Of a stretch of DNA of 64,000 nt, positions 46,538 to 54,630 are shown piece after piece (within the stretch, counting starts at the first letter, position 1; every line of letters begins with the position of its first letter). A model generated the notes under the pieces. The model saw only the letters and a list, made by a program, of their open reading frames with translations, was not told the origin of the DNA and made no database searches. Source of the stretch: Sphingobacterium chuzhouense (GTDB lineage: Bacteria; Bacteroidota; Bacteroidia; Sphingobacteriales; Sphingobacteriaceae); NCBI RefSeq assembly GCF_014692525.1, contig NZ_JACNYL010000002.1, forward strand, positions 186,001 through 250,000. The letters run 5' to 3'. A program made the position numbers and the translations under genes.

Positions 46538-46597
46538 TGTTTTAACGTGATTAATTCTTCTCTGTCATGCTTAGCATAACAGAATAATTGCATCCAA

Positions 46598-47926
46598 TTA
46601 ATGTAATGGCATCGCATCTCCCATATCCTCAAGCGATTTCCCTTTGGTTTCGGGCATCAATTTCCAAACATATACGAGCTGTAAAACCATACATCCAGCA
46701 AAAATCATAAACGTATATCCCCCACCCAATAATTCAGTAAGTGCAGGAAAGCTGAATGTGATAATAGCCGCCATTACCCAGTGGGTTAAACTGCCAAGGG
46801 TTTGCCCTTTTGCCCGAACATCGTTCGGAAAAATCTCAGAGATAAATACCCAGATAACGGCTCCTTGTGAGAAGGCAAAAAAGGCAATAAAAAACATGAG
46901 ATAAAGGGTGACAGCAATACCTTCTGTATTACCGGAAAAAAAGGCATAAGATACCAACGATAGTGACACGATTAATCCGATGGAGCCAATGAACATCAGC
47001 TTACGTCGGCCGACCTTATCAATAAAGTTGATGGCTATTAACGTAAAGATAAAGTTAACCAAACCTATGCCTACCGTAGATAACAACGAGCTTTGCGCAC
47101 CCAAACCTGCCATCTCGAATACACGCGGTGCATAATAAATAATCGCATTAATGCCTGATACTTGATTGAATACGGCGAATAGAATCGCTAATATTACCGG
47201 AAAACGATTAGCTTTCGAAAACAAACGGCCTTCTCCTTTACCTTGGCTCTCTTGCTGGTTTTTCAATATTAATTCGATATCGTTATCTGCCTGCTCTCCG
47301 CTTACCTTCTGCATAATAGCCGTAGCTTCTTCTTTTTTTCCACGGTGTAATAGAAGCCAACGTGGGCTTTCTGGTACAAAAAAGATCAAAATAAAGAAAA
47401 TGAGGGATGGAAAAGCTTGTACGCCAAGCATCCAACGCCACGACTCTTCTCCTCCTTGTCCTATAAAATAATTGGACAGGTATGCAACCAATATTCCTAA
47501 CACTACGTTGAACTGAAATAATCCCACCAATTTCCCTCGCGATTTGGCTGGAGAAATCTCTGATATGTATATGGGTGCGGTTACGGACGATACGCCTACT
47601 CCAATACCGCCTAAAAAACGGAAAAGGATAAAGGTATTCCAATCTTGTGCTAAAGCAGTCCCAATCGCTGAGAAAAAATAAAGTGCTGCTACGAGAAATA
47701 AGGTGGTTTTACGACCCAATTTATCAGAAGGGTAAGCGCCCATTGCCGCACCGGCAACCGTGCCTATTAAGGCTATTGCCATCGTCAGCCCGTGTTGAAA
47801 TTCGCTGAGCGACCAAAATATCTGAACGGCTTTTTCTGCGCCCGAGATAACGGCCGTATCAAAGCCGAATAAAAATCCGCCTAACGCCACTACGAATGAC
47901 CAGGCCAAAACTGTGTTTTTGTTCAT
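46598..47926 (-). CDS. MFS sugar porter, probable fructose importer
   Basis: The 442-residue protein has 12 predicted helices and the sugar-porter marks: SDKLGRKTTLFL, FRFLGGIGVGVSS, VPESPRWLLLHRG, DKVGRRKLMF and the C-terminal PETKGKSLED. It resembles XylE/GLUT-type proton symporters. As the first gene before fructokinase in the fructan operon it probably brings fructose into the cytoplasm. Confidence 0.93.
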   Translation of the reverse strand: MNKNTVLAWSFVVALGGFLFGFDTAVISGAEKAVQIFWSLSEFQHGLTMAIALIGTVAGAAMGAYPSDKLGRKTTLFLVAALYFFSAIGTALAQDWNTFILFRFLGGIGVGVSSVTAPIYISEISPAKSRGKLVGLFQFNVVLGILVAYLSNYFIGQGGEESWRWMLGVQAFPSLIFFILIFFVPESPRWLLLHRGKKEEATAIMQKVSGEQADNDIELILKNQQESQGKGEGRLFSKANRFPVILAILFAVFNQVSGINAIIYYAPRVFEMAGLGAQSSLLSTVGIGLVNFIFTLIAINFIDKVGRRKLMFIGSIGLIVSLSLVSYAFFSGNTEGIAVTLYLMFFIAFFAFSQGAVIWVFISEIFPNDVRAKGQTLGSLTHWVMAAIITFSFPALTELLGGGYTFMIFAGCMVLQLVYVWKLMPETKGKSLEDMGDAMPLH

Positions 47927-47952
47927 GTTACTTTATTTACAACTGATTAATC

Positions 47953-47960
47953 CAAAATTA
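47953..47960 (-). promoter_or_regulatory. -7 element of the fructan operon
   Basis: TAATTTTG on the minus strand matches TAnnTTTG, 26 bases before the ATG at 47926. There is no TTTG 19 to 21 bases upstream, as expected for a promoter that needs an activator such as the adjacent hybrid two-component regulator. Confidence 0.55.
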
Positions 47961-48003
47961 ACATGAACTTCATCTCTGCTTAAATAATGGCTAACTTAAT
48001 TAT

Positions 48004-48051
48004 ATCAAATTTGTATCAACGATAATAATTGATCAAACTATTATGTATCAA
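48004..48051. promoter_or_regulatory. Repeated TATCAA-type motifs, possible HTCS binding sites
   Basis: TGTATCAA occurs at 48012-48019 and 48044-48051, 32 bases (about three helical turns) apart. Related ATCAA cores are at 48004 and 48032. They lie 43 to 98 bases upstream of the -7 box of the fructan operon, on the side where an AraC-type activator would bind. Function is inferred. Confidence 0.4.
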
Positions 48052-48220
48052 TGAATTAAAATTTTAATAAATATTTGAGGATATGAATTTTGTACCATTT
48101 CTTTAGATGATGTTACCTATCGAAACAGTCGATAAAATGTGTATTTTAAACACTAAGCTTTGTTGTTCTGTTAGGAAAAAACAAAAAGATGTATCTTGTC
48201 AAGAAAATTCAAAACAGGGG

Positions 48221-50974
48221 ATGTCAAGGTTTTACATTTTTTTTGCTTTCGTGATGCTTCTATGCTGTCATGCCTGTCAGCCGAGTGGAAATAATACGCA
48301 GTTTACCATCGCTTTTTCACAATGTATCGGTGATGACGCTTGGCGGGAAACCATGTTGGATGAGATGAAAAGGGAGCTCTCTTTCTATCCGGATATCGAA
48401 TTTATCTACCGTGACGCCGGTGGAGATAACCAAAAGCAAATACAGCAAATAAAAGAGGTACTCGAACAAGATATCGATCTACTCATTGTGTCGCCCAATG
48501 AAGCCGAACCATTGACGCCGATTGTCGATTCCGTTTTTCAAAAAAATATTCCGGTAATTGTCACCGACCGCAAAACATCCTCCGGTTTATACAACGCGTA
48601 TGTTGGGGCAGATAATCTTGCGATTGGTAAACTAGCTGGACAGTTTATGGCGCACACACTCAACGGACAGGGACAAATAGGTATCGTCACAGGGCTGAAA
48701 GGTACATCGGCATCTATTGAAAGGAAGAAAGGATTACTCGATGCGTTAGATAGTGCAGGCAATGTTCGTCTGGGTGTTGAAATACAAAGTGACTGGGAAA
48801 GACATACTGCTTATGAACAATCCAAACAGCATATTGAACAACTTCTTGAGCAAGATATTATCCTGGCTTTTAATGACCAGATGGCTTTTGGTGTCATCCA
48901 AGCACTCCGGGAAGCGGGGGAAAACTATAAAAGGGTTATCGGTATTGATGCTCTTCCTGGCGAAGGCAATGGATTATCGGAAATTGTCAACGGAACGTTG
49001 TTCGCTTCCATGCTCTATCCTACTGGTGGCACGGAGGCTATTCGCACTGCAATGGCTATTTTGCAACGCAAACCCTATAAACGGGATAATATCCTGGGAA
49101 CAGTTGTCATCAATCAAGATAACGCAGGACTCATGATGCTGCAATCTAACAAAATACAGGAACAACAAGAGGATATAGACAAACGGCAAGAGCTTATCGT
49201 CGAACAAAATAAAATATACCGAAACCAACAGACGACATTGAATGTCTTGATAACAAGCTTGGTACTGGCGGTGGTATTCGGGGGGATTTCAATTATCGTT
49301 ATCAAAAGCAACTGGGAGAAAAATAAGCATCTTGAAAAACAAAACGAGGAGATACTTTCCCAACAGCAGCAAATTGTGGAGATGAATGAACAGATACGAA
49401 CTGCTTCCGAAGCGCAAAGCAAGTTTTTCACGAATGTATCCCACGAATTTAAGACACCGCTTACGCTTATCCTTGCTCCTATGGAGGAATTGGAGAAAGA
49501 GAAAAATTTATCTTCTGAAGGTGCAGACCAACTGGCACGTATAAAACGGAATGCAAAGAAACTCCAAAACCTCGTTATCGATCTGATTGACATTCACCGC
49601 ATTGACAAGGCCAAAAGAAAGTTAAAGGCTGCTCCTGTACAGATTGACGCGTTTGTTCAGCAGGTATTGGCAAGTTTTAAATCCTTATCGCAAAAAAAAC
49701 GTATATCGTTAAGCTATATCAGCAAAACACCACTCAAAGAAATCTGGATTGATGAGTATCTAATGGAACAGGCACTTTCCAACCTGTTATCAAACGCATT
49801 TAAATTCACGGCAACAGGGGGAAAGATTAGTGTCGTTGTAGAAGAAAATACCTTTGGGGATCATTTATACATCCGGGTAGTCGATAACGGAAGTGGGATA
49901 TCCGTTACGGACATGGACTATATCTTTGACAATTTTTATCAAGGTGAACAGCATCTTTCTGGTTCGGGTATTGGTTTGGCCTATGTAAAGGAGATTGTTG
50001 AACTTCATCACGGACAAGTGACCGTTAGTAGTAAAAAAGGGGTCGGCTCGTCGTTTACGTTACGTTTGCCTACGGGACATTTACATTTATCAGAAGACGA
50101 AAAGAAAGGTTTGTTAGACCATACTTCTACACGGCAAACAGAACGTGAGGAGCACATCTTAAATATAGAGGAGCTTAACGAGGAAACCGTTTCTTTTTAT
50201 TCCAGTAAAGCGGCTAATATTCTGGTTGTTGATGACCATCCGGATATCCGTCTGTTCTTGAAGGATATTCTCGAAAAGGAATATAACCTGCTATTTGCCA
50301 AAAGCTATTTGGACGCTATTGCAAAAATGGAACAAAGTTACCCGGATCTAATTGTGAGTGACATCATGTTGCCCGATGGAAGTGGTTTAGATCTCTTAAA
50401 AATGATCAAAAACAGCCCACAGTTTAATAAAACCCCGGTACTATTGCTGAGCGCGTTGGATACGGAAGAAGATAAAATTGAGGGAATGCGCCTGATGGCA
50501 GATGCATACCTTACCAAACCTTTTAATGTCGACCATTTAAAAGCCGTGATAACCAACCTCCTTACTTCCCGTCGACAACTGAAAGATCATTACACCAGCA
50601 TTTTAGAGCCGGGAGAAACGGCAACGGATATAAAACAACATACTGCACAGGATAAGCGGTTTATGCAAAGTTTAGATATGGTTATCGAGGAACATATCGG
50701 AAAAAAATCACTCAGTGTAGAAGATATTGCACATTCGCTGAATATCTCCCGCGTACAGCTGTACCGCAAAACCAAGACCCTATTGAACAGTAGTGTAAAT
50801 GAATACCTTCTCCAACGTCGTTTAACCAAATCCAAACACCTTTTACTGGAAGGGCTGCATATCAATGAAGTGGCTGAAAAAGTAGGTTTTTCCTCAGCGG
50901 CCTATTTCGCTGCAGCTTTCAAAAAACAATTTGGTATTACGCCAACGGCATATAGAAAGGACAAGCTGAAATAA
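48221..50974 (+). CDS. Hybrid two-component sensor-regulator with sugar-binding sensor
   Basis: From the ATG at 48221 the protein has 917 residues: a signal/anchor (about 1-20), a periplasmic-binding-protein sensor of the ribose/galactose type (about 25-310, GIVTGLKGTSASIERKKG), a coiled linker, a membrane helix (about 340-360), HisKA with phospho-acceptor His408 in NVSHEFKTPL, HATPase (NLLSNAFKF, GSGIGLAYV), a receiver with Asp714 in VSDIMLP and a C-terminal AraC HTH. This is the architecture of BT1754, which senses fructose. An ATG at 48107 adds 38 residues. AAACAGGGG lies just before the chosen start. Divergent from the fructan operon. Confidence 0.92.
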   Translation: MSRFYIFFAFVMLLCCHACQPSGNNTQFTIAFSQCIGDDAWRETMLDEMKRELSFYPDIEFIYRDAGGDNQKQIQQIKEVLEQDIDLLIVSPNEAEPLTPIVDSVFQKNIPVIVTDRKTSSGLYNAYVGADNLAIGKLAGQFMAHTLNGQGQIGIVTGLKGTSASIERKKGLLDALDSAGNVRLGVEIQSDWERHTAYEQSKQHIEQLLEQDIILAFNDQMAFGVIQALREAGENYKRVIGIDALPGEGNGLSEIVNGTLFASMLYPTGGTEAIRTAMAILQRKPYKRDNILGTVVINQDNAGLMMLQSNKIQEQQEDIDKRQELIVEQNKIYRNQQTTLNVLITSLVLAVVFGGISIIVIKSNWEKNKHLEKQNEEILSQQQQIVEMNEQIRTASEAQSKFFTNVSHEFKTPLTLILAPMEELEKEKNLSSEGADQLARIKRNAKKLQNLVIDLIDIHRIDKAKRKLKAAPVQIDAFVQQVLASFKSLSQKKRISLSYISKTPLKEIWIDEYLMEQALSNLLSNAFKFTATGGKISVVVEENTFGDHLYIRVVDNGSGISVTDMDYIFDNFYQGEQHLSGSGIGLAYVKEIVELHHGQVTVSSKKGVGSSFTLRLPTGHLHLSEDEKKGLLDHTSTRQTEREEHILNIEELNEETVSFYSSKAANILVVDDHPDIRLFLKDILEKEYNLLFAKSYLDAIAKMEQSYPDLIVSDIMLPDGSGLDLLKMIKNSPQFNKTPVLLLSALDTEEDKIEGMRLMADAYLTKPFNVDHLKAVITNLLTSRRQLKDHYTSILEPGETATDIKQHTAQDKRFMQSLDMVIEEHIGKKSLSVEDIAHSLNISRVQLYRKTKTLLNSSVNEYLLQRRLTKSKHLLLEGLHINEVAEKVGFSSAAYFAAAFKKQFGITPTAYRKDKLK

Positions 50975-51010
50975 TAATGGGTTGACCAACGGCCAACCCA
51001 TATATTATTA
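50971..51010. terminator. Hairpin between convergent HTCS and htpG genes
   Basis: AATAATGGGTTG and CAACCCATATATTATT form an imperfect stem around ACCAACGGC. It lacks a clean T run but lies between two convergent stop codons and probably ends both transcripts. Confidence 0.55.
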
Positions 51011-52894
51011 AATCATCCCAACGCTACGTTTGATAAAGGATGTCAAATCCGCACCTTTTAACAAACCACGAGATAATAAGGCTAAATCAAAAGCCTGTTT
51101 CGCGAGTTGTGTTCCCTCCTCTTCGGAACTTTCCAAAATTCGTTTTATCAACGGGTGGTTTCCATTGACGGTCACTTTATAATTATCAGGCAATGTGCCG
51201 TAGAAGCCCATGCCTCCTCCTGTTTTTGCCATGTCTTTCATCCGGCGCATAAACTCGTCTTCCGTAACCGAAACCGGGAGGCCGTCCGTGTGTAGGGCAT
51301 CAACTTCCACTTTCATGTCGGCTCTGGAAATCGCTTTCTCAAAAATATCGGATGCTTTCTTAGATTCTTCTTCCGATAAGGATAACGTCTGTGTTTCCTC
51401 TTTCTGAATCAATTTGTCAACAACATCCGCATCTACACGTTTTGCCTGGATTTTTTCGCCGCCTTTTTGTTCCAAATATCCCACGAAATGGTTGTCCAAT
51501 TGACCATCCAGTACCAATACATCGTAACCTTTCTCTTTCACCGAAGCGATAAAGCCATCCTGTTGTGATGGATCATTAGTATATAAGTACACAATATTCC
51601 CATCTTTATCGACTTGAATGTCTTTTACTTTTTCGTAGTATTCTTTCAGCGTAAAGCTCTCTTTGTCCATATTAGACAACAGACAGAAATCGTTAGCTTT
51701 TTCAGCAAACTTTTCATCGCTCAGCATACCGTATTTGATAAAGAGCGCTATATCGTTCCATTTCTGTTCAAAGTTTTTACGGTCAGCTTTAAATATCTCA
51801 TTCAGTTTATCGGCAACTTTCTTCGTGATGTAATTGTTAATCTTCTTCACGTTGCTATCTGCCTGTAGGAAAGAACGCGATACGTTCAATGGAATATCTG
51901 GTGAGTCGATAACACCTTGCAGCAACATCAGAAATTCCGGTACGATGTCTTTCACCTCGTCGGTAATGAATACCTGGCGGGAATACAACTGAATTTTATT
52001 CCGCTGAATGTCCATTTCGTTCTTTACTTTCGGGAAATACAGAATACCCGTTAAGTTAAATGGATAGTCAACATTAAGATGAATCCAGAACAAAGGTTCG
52101 TCCATCGAATAAGGATACAGCTCGCGATAGAAGGCTAAATAATCTTCATCTTTTAACTCCGATGGTGCTTTCGTCCATGCCGGTGTTGTATTATTGATAA
52201 TATTATCAACTTCTATCGATTTATATTTTGGCTTACCTTCTTCGTCTTCCCCATCGGGTTCCGATTCTGTTTTTGTTCCAAACCGTACAGGAACAGGTAA
52301 GAAGCGCGCATATTTATTCAAAATCTCGCTTAAACGGCCTTCGTTCAAAAACTCTTGCGATTCTTCATTGATATGGAGAATGACATCAGTACCACGTTCG
52401 GTGCGCGTACCTTCACTGATCTCGTAAGAAGTACTTCCGTCACAAGTCCAGTGTGCCGGAACAGCTCCATCTTGGTATGACAAAGATTGAATTTCCACTT
52501 TATCTGCTACCATAAAAGCGGAATAGAAGCCGAGACCAAAACGACCGATAATCTCGTTGGCATCGTTTGCTTCTTTAAATTTCTCCATAAACTCCGTAGC
52601 ACCCGAAAATGCTATCTGGTTGATGTATTTTTTAATTTCCTCTGCCGTCATCCCGATACCACGGTCGGAAATAGTAATCGTTTTTGCATTTTCGTCAAAC
52701 TTCACGTCTACAGTCAGATCACCAAGTGTACCTTGAAACTGTCCCAAAGAAGATAATCTCTTTATCTTTTGAGACGCATCCACAGCGTTGGAGACCAACT
52801 CCCGTAAAAAGATTTCATTATCCGAATAAAGAAACTTTTTGATCACCGGAAAAATATTCTCGGTATGGATCGAAATACTACCTTTTTCTTGCAT
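51008..52894 (-). CDS. htpG: Molecular chaperone HtpG (Hsp90)
   Basis: The 628-residue protein matches HtpG in length and order: N-terminal ATPase (FLRELVSNAVDASQKIK, ISDRGIGMT, IGRFGLGFYSAFMVADKV), middle domain (LPLNVSRSFLQ) and C-terminal dimerisation domain. It is a cytoplasmic ATP-dependent chaperone. The TCxGSxSYEI region is also typical. It is a single gene. Confidence 0.97.
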   Translation of the reverse strand: MQEKGSISIHTENIFPVIKKFLYSDNEIFLRELVSNAVDASQKIKRLSSLGQFQGTLGDLTVDVKFDENAKTITISDRGIGMTAEEIKKYINQIAFSGATEFMEKFKEANDANEIIGRFGLGFYSAFMVADKVEIQSLSYQDGAVPAHWTCDGSTSYEISEGTRTERGTDVILHINEESQEFLNEGRLSEILNKYARFLPVPVRFGTKTESEPDGEDEEGKPKYKSIEVDNIINNTTPAWTKAPSELKDEDYLAFYRELYPYSMDEPLFWIHLNVDYPFNLTGILYFPKVKNEMDIQRNKIQLYSRQVFITDEVKDIVPEFLMLLQGVIDSPDIPLNVSRSFLQADSNVKKINNYITKKVADKLNEIFKADRKNFEQKWNDIALFIKYGMLSDEKFAEKANDFCLLSNMDKESFTLKEYYEKVKDIQVDKDGNIVYLYTNDPSQQDGFIASVKEKGYDVLVLDGQLDNHFVGYLEQKGGEKIQAKRVDADVVDKLIQKEETQTLSLSEEESKKASDIFEKAISRADMKVEVDALHTDGLPVSVTEDEFMRRMKDMAKTGGGMGFYGTLPDNYKVTVNGNHPLIKRILESSEEEGTQLAKQAFDLALLSRGLLKGADLTSFIKRSVGMI

Positions 52895-53016
52895 ATATCT
52901 TTTAGTTTTTGTCTATAAAAAATCAGTAACAGCTTTATCAAGGAGTATTCCATTTGTCTTTTTTAGGACAGGATGACAGTTTTAGAACAAGAAAAACTAA
53001 TTTTTGGCACAATTTT

Positions 53017-53358
53017 CTAATCCGGTATATAAATAATTTCACCGTTGTCCAGTTGATAAGCTGTACCAATCTTTTTCCCTTTGCTTCCCCCAGCTTCTTC
53101 ATTACTATCGGCACGGTATTTTTCTACTTTATCACCTTTTTTAGTGATGATTTCCATATTATCCTTACCGGGATTCTTTATCATGCTGAAATCCTCCTGG
53201 CTCAATATTTCGGACATTCCATAGCGGGTTACCAATGCCACCATCAGTGCTACAGCAAATACGAGGGAAAAATCAAACAGGTTTGCTACAGCAGCGATAG
53301 GATCCAATGCTTCATCATCTGTCCGTCTAAAACGTCTCTTTCTTCTCTTGTTCCTCAT
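53017..53358 (-). CDS. hmuV: DUF2149-family protein, HmuV-like
   Basis: This 113-residue protein has a basic N-terminus, one membrane helix (about 27-49) and a small soluble domain, matching DUF2149. Before the helix lies DPIAAVANLFDFSLVF with an acidic residue (Asp29) at the helix edge, the layout of ExbD/MotB-type plug proteins. It overlaps the MotA/TolQ-type gene by 4 bases (ATGA). HmuV is the last gene of the hmuYRSTUV operon of Porphyromonas gingivalis. The ion-coupling role is an inference. Confidence 0.8.
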   Translation of the reverse strand: MRNKRRKRRFRRTDDEALDPIAAVANLFDFSLVFAVALMVALVTRYGMSEILSQEDFSMIKNPGKDNMEIITKKGDKVEKYRADSNEEAGGSKGKKIGTAYQLDNGEIIYIPD

Positions 53359-53942
53359 CGTTTCTCACTGATTAATTCGTGAATAAATTCCAAATCCGCA
53401 AGATCTTCGTTGTACCAGCGTTGTTTTATTTGGAGTATGATAAAGCCGACTCCGCCAATGATAAGACCAATAATCGTCGAAGCAAACCCCTCCTGCATAT
53501 TTTTAGCAATAGACGTCAGGTCGCCGTTACTCAACCCTACAAGCGCCGGCTGTATCGGTATAAGCGTACCGATCAACCCGAGAATAGGTCCCACTTTGGA
53601 AAGCGTTCGCGCGAGATCGAGTTCTTTCTGTGTAAGCAACTCATAATCGGTCAGGACTTTTTCCCGGATGACTTCCGATGGGGCGTTTTCAACAATTCGG
53701 TAAAGCGCCTCTTTAAAAGACGATGCAGGTAACCCATCCGTCGCCAATTCCCGTACATTATCTCCATTTAAACCGGTAATTAACGGAACGATACGACGAC
53801 GCGTTTTTAATCGGTTCATATAGAAACCATAAAATGAGCCAATCAACAACAGGGCTCGAAAAAACAAAAACACCAGTAACAGTACCGTTGGTACAAGAAA
53901 ACCGGTGGAAATCCAATAAATCAGTTTATTTAAAAAATCCAT
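53355..53942 (-). CDS. hmuU: MotA/TolQ/ExbB-type channel protein, HmuU-like
   Basis: The 195-residue membrane protein has an N-terminal helix (about 10-35) and two helices near the C-terminus (about 115-135 and 160-180), separated by a cytoplasmic loop; the TLSKVGPILGLIGTLIPIQP and FASTIIGLIIGGVGFIILQI stretches are the TolQ/ExbB/MotA signature. These form proton channels that drive work in the envelope. It overlaps both neighbours (17 bases with hmuT, 4 with hmuV). Confidence 0.88.
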   Translation of the reverse strand: MDFLNKLIYWISTGFLVPTVLLLVFLFFRALLLIGSFYGFYMNRLKTRRRIVPLITGLNGDNVRELATDGLPASSFKEALYRIVENAPSEVIREKVLTDYELLTQKELDLARTLSKVGPILGLIGTLIPIQPALVGLSNGDLTSIAKNMQEGFASTIIGLIIGGVGFIILQIKQRWYNEDLADLEFIHELISEKR

Positions 53943-54630
53943 TTCTTTTTATTCTAATGCTAACGATTGATCCTATATATCCCAATGCTCCTACGATAAG
54001 CACCAGTATCACTAACAGGGCAAACGGACGATAATCTGCCAGTTTATCAGCCGTGTCACCCAACTGATCAAACTGTACGTTGACCGACAGCATACAGGTA
54101 GTGATTGCTGTAATGATGAGTAACACCTGTGCTAACTCCAATCGTTGTTCACGATTAGGCAGCAACCAACGCAATGCCGCTCCACATAATACGAGCCCGA
54201 TGGCGATACCCACTGCATATCCTATTGCCAATGTCTCAAATGCTATATTCGTGTCCGCATAAAAGAGTAAGACCTGGAATAGAAAAAGTGCAGCGGGCAA
54301 ACCGGGCATGGGAATGTACCGTAGCCAACGCCACCATTTCTTGACCGGATATCCCAATACTGCCCGAAGTGAGGTGTTCACGATGAGCCAACGTAACAGC
54401 AATTCCGCCAAGATGAACACCGCTATACGCTGTAACCAAAGTGGATCTTCGGGTAGTTTTTTTAACACCGGAACACTCTGTTCGATAGCCGTGGGATATA
54501 GCGCATAGCAAAATACGGTAGATGCTAACGTTAGGCCCGCTAAGGGCCAAAAAGAGACATTATCCGCATATTGGAGTATGGTATTTAGCATACTCCATAT
54601 CAAAATCAGCAGCAACAGTTCAAAAATCAT
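53926..54630 (-). CDS. hmuT: Polytopic membrane protein, HmuT-like
   Basis: This 234-residue protein has about six hydrophobic helices and no recognised enzyme motif. The position after the CobN-like gene, with a 4-base ATGA overlap, corresponds to hmuT in the P. gingivalis-type operon. The function is unknown; a role in anchoring or heme passage is only a guess. Confidence 0.75.
   Translation of the reverse strand: MIFELLLLILIWSMLNTILQYADNVSFWPLAGLTLASTVFCYALYPTAIEQSVPVLKKLPEDPLWLQRIAVFILAELLLRWLIVNTSLRAVLGYPVKKWWRWLRYIPMPGLPAALFLFQVLLFYADTNIAFETLAIGYAVGIAIGLVLCGAALRWLLPNREQRLELAQVLLIITAITTCMLSVNVQFDQLGDTADKLADYRPFALLVILVLIVGALGYIGSIVSIRIKRNGFFK

Noticed and set aside
46561..46583. Small hairpin between the sugar porter and fructokinase genes
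   Set aside because: TCTGT-ATGC / GCAT-ACAGA arms are short with bulges and no T run; may stabilise RNA, but evidence is too thin.
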